The notes beneath the pieces are model-generated. The model saw only the letters and a program-made list of their open reading frames with translations. It did no database searches and was not told the origin of the DNA. A stretch of 22,945 nucleotides of DNA from a virus: positions 1 through 22,945 of IMG/VR virus record IMGVR_UViG_3300026304_000007; one strand, given 5' to 3'. Shown in pieces: positions 21,170-22,945 of the stretch. The translations under genes and the position numbers were made by a program. Numbering within the stretch: position 1 is the first letter of the stretch; every line of letters begins with the position of its first letter.

Positions 21170-22807
21170 ATGGCTAGCACACAAATTCGCGGCACAACCC
21201 AGATCCAAGCATTAACCATCGCTGACGCTCAGGTCGCTACGGCGGCGGCGATTGCCCTGACCAAGTTGGCAAAAGTGCCCATTACGCCGGACGGCGCAAC
21301 GCCGTTTACGGCAGCGCAGTCGATGGGTTCGCAAAAGATCACGAGTCTGGCCGATCCTACGGTACCCACCGATGCCGCCACTAAAAACTATGTAGATAAT
21401 GTGGCCCAAGGCTTGGCGCCCAAACAATCTGTGCGGGTCCTGGCATCAGCTAACCTTGTTTTAAGCGGCACCCAGACGGTTGATGGCGTGGCCTTGTCGG
21501 CTGGCGATACGGTATTGTGCATAGCGCAGACTACGGGCTCACAGAATGGCTCGTATACCGTAGCTGCCGGGGCCTGGACGCGAACACCGGACTTTGCCGA
21601 CGTTAACGATGCCGTGCGCAGTCCCTATTGGTTTGTAGGCGAAGGCACGGCGAATGCGGGCAGTGGATGGGTGATGACCACGTGGCCCTATACCATTGGA
21701 GTTACGGCCCTGTCGTTTACGCAGTTTACCGGGGCTGGGGAGGTTATCGCGGGGAATGGTTTGCAGAAAGCGGGCAACACCTTGTCCATCAACACGGCGG
21801 TTACGGTTGATCTAAGTACCGCCCAGACCTTAACGAACAAATCGATTGCCGCCACCCAGCTAACGGGCACTCTGCAACCTGGACAGTTTCCAACTCTGAC
21901 CGGAGACGTTACTACTCCAGGCGCTTCCTTAGCTACAACCATTGCTAATGCTGCTGTTACACTGGCTAAGATGGCAAACTTAGCTGCCAATAGTGTCATT
22001 GGTAATGCTACCGGTAGTCCTGCTACGCCTACGGCGGTTCCAATAACCAGTGCGCCAACGGCCAGCACTGTAGCGTTTCGCGATAGTAATGCCAATTTGC
22101 AAGCAAACAACTTTATTGAGAATGCGGTAACTACGGCCACTGCTGGGACAACGACTACGCTCACAGTTTCTAGTGCAAAGACCCAACAGTTCACCGGTTC
22201 TGCTACGCAGACAGTTGTTTTGCCGAATGCCACGACTTTGGCCGTTGGGCATCAATTTGTCGTCATGAACCGTTCAAGTGGCGCGGTAACGGTTAATATG
22301 AATGGTGGTGGATTGCTCCAAACATTGGCCGCAAGCAGTTTCGCAATATTTACCTTAATCAACAATGGCACTGCTGCGGGAACCTGGGATGCCATCTATA
22401 GTTCCGGTGGTGGCTCCGGGACCGTAACCACCGTATCAGTCGTCACGGCTAACGGCTTTGCCGGCACGGTGGCTAATGCTGGAACGACGCCGGCGATTAC
22501 CATTTCCACTGGTGTCACTGGAATGTTGAAGGGTAATGGAACAGCAATTTCGGCGGCCGTACCCGGAACTGATTATATGGCTCCATCTGACTTTGTTACC
22601 CGGGAAACACCCGCCGGAACGATCAATGGCGTCAACACGGCCTTCACTCTGGCCAATACCCCGATTGTGGGAACTGAACAAATCTTTCTTAACGGACTTT
22701 TACTAGAGCCAGGAGCAGGAAATGATTACACCATTAGTGGTGCCGCTATAACCATGTTACTAGTTCCAGCTACCGGTGATCGGTTGAAAGCGTGTTATTT
22801 CAAATAA
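21170..22807 (+). CDS. tail fibre protein (545 aa)
   Basis: A strong SD, AAAGGAGG, lies at 21157-21167, just before ATG 21170. The protein begins ASTQIRGTTQIQALTIADAQ. A typical fibre shaft follows (MGSQKITSLADPT, PTDAATKNYVD at ~50-75), then TLTNKSIAATQ, FPTLTGDVTTPG and NLAANSVIGNATGSPATP. The C-terminal ~70 residues (RETPAGTINGVNTAFTL, IFLNGLLLEPGAG, DYTISGAAIT, GDRLKACYF) are a tip domain shared with the protein at 20692. The start resembles the next gene at 22812, so this region contains tandem fibre paralogues. Confidence 0.8.
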   Translation: MASTQIRGTTQIQALTIADAQVATAAAIALTKLAKVPITPDGATPFTAAQSMGSQKITSLADPTVPTDAATKNYVDNVAQGLAPKQSVRVLASANLVLSGTQTVDGVALSAGDTVLCIAQTTGSQNGSYTVAAGAWTRTPDFADVNDAVRSPYWFVGEGTANAGSGWVMTTWPYTIGVTALSFTQFTGAGEVIAGNGLQKAGNTLSINTAVTVDLSTAQTLTNKSIAATQLTGTLQPGQFPTLTGDVTTPGASLATTIANAAVTLAKMANLAANSVIGNATGSPATPTAVPITSAPTASTVAFRDSNANLQANNFIENAVTTATAGTTTTLTVSSAKTQQFTGSATQTVVLPNATTLAVGHQFVVMNRSSGAVTVNMNGGGLLQTLAASSFAIFTLINNGTAAGTWDAIYSSGGGSGTVTTVSVVTANGFAGTVANAGTTPAITISTGVTGMLKGNGTAISAAVPGTDYMAPSDFVTRETPAGTINGVNTAFTLANTPIVGTEQIFLNGLLLEPGAGNDYTISGAAITMLLVPATGDRLKACYFK

Positions 22808-22811
22808 ACAG

Positions 22812-22945
22812 ATGCCGATAACCACCATTCGAGGCAAGCAGGTTCTAGACGGGTCTATTCAGAGACCCGATCTGGACATCACTACTGCCGGACAAGCGGT
22901 CGTGGCCAAATTGGTCCAGGGCAGCGGCATCACTCTATCGAGCAC
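22812..22945 (+). CDS. tail fibre protein, N-terminal part (cut by window edge)
   Basis: ATG 22812 begins MPITTIRGKQVLDGSIQRPD and runs off the right edge after 44 codons (QAVVAKLVQGSGITLSST). The IRG-QVLDGSI and TAGQAVVAK-GSGI-LSST pattern is common in phage fibre N-terminal domains and partly matches the previous gene (IRGTTQI...AIALTKL). No strong SD is seen before it (AACAG only). Confidence 0.7.
   Translation, partial: MPITTIRGKQVLDGSIQRPDLDITTAGQAVVAKLVQGSGITLSS

Noticed and set aside
21688-22233. Minus-strand ORF of 181 codons opposite the tail fibre gene
   Set aside because: The Val/Ala-rich product is the antisense of a Thr/Ala-rich fibre gene. No start signal or family is seen.
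1-22945. CRISPR array, tRNA genes or insertion sequences
   Set aside because: No regularly spaced identical repeats, no tRNA-like cloverleaf and no transposase were found on reading the window. This was by eye, so a divergent tRNA could be missed.

Overview
The window is part of a tailed double-stranded DNA phage genome (Caudoviricetes). It contains the packaging, head, connector, tail and tail-fibre genes in the usual late order, all on the + strand except two homing-endonuclease-like genes. No integrase, repressor, replication gene, tRNA or clear host gene is visible, so prophage versus free phage cannot be decided and the host is unknown. Many genes have Shine-Dalgarno (SD) sequences of the AGGAGG/AAGGA type, which argues against a typical Bacteroidota-style host.

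Layout. 1-456: end of an upstream gene, a cluster of TGCA-rich repeats and a chain of micro-ORFs. 457-2278: terminase small and large subunits. 2238-3255: a likely lysis cassette of three overlapping genes (one-TM protein, GH75 chitosanase-like hydrolase, two-TM holin-like protein), unusually placed between terminase and portal. 3245-3951: broken portal 5' end plus an antisense HNH gene. 3952-5901: portal of the Mu gp29 (DUF935) type with a MuF-like C-terminus. 5898-6247: two small coupled genes. 6244-6890: broken protease 5' end plus a second antisense HNH gene. 6891-9566: Mu I-like protease/scaffold, capsid cement protein, major capsid protein. 9581-12244: small proteins, an IPT/TIG-like protein, connector and tail-completion proteins. 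12258-15188: tail tube candidate, tail chaperones with a -1 frameshift site, short tape measure. 15206-22945: tail-tip and fibre proteins with beta repeats and collagen-like hinges; the last gene runs off the window.

The most unusual feature is a repeated architecture. Two unrelated HNH genes sit antisense near the 5' ends of two different head genes. In each case a diverged N-terminal fragment of the target gene (about 22-25 codons) remains upstream, and a complete copy of the target gene with a fresh start codon follows. This looks like homing that cut the resident gene near its start and replaced it with the donor gene. In both inserts the + strand in exact antisense register to the HNH gene has no stop codon, and it ends at (ATGA) or 4 nt before the restored start codon, so ribosomes could cross the insert.

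A second clear signal is a programmed -1 frameshift in the tail chaperone: an A AAA AAC heptamer at 13484-13490, a 9-bp hairpin 7 nt downstream, and an open -1 frame joining the next small ORF. Genes are packed tightly, with many ATGA/GTGA overlaps. Start codons are diverse: ATG, GTG, TTG and one apparent ATT.
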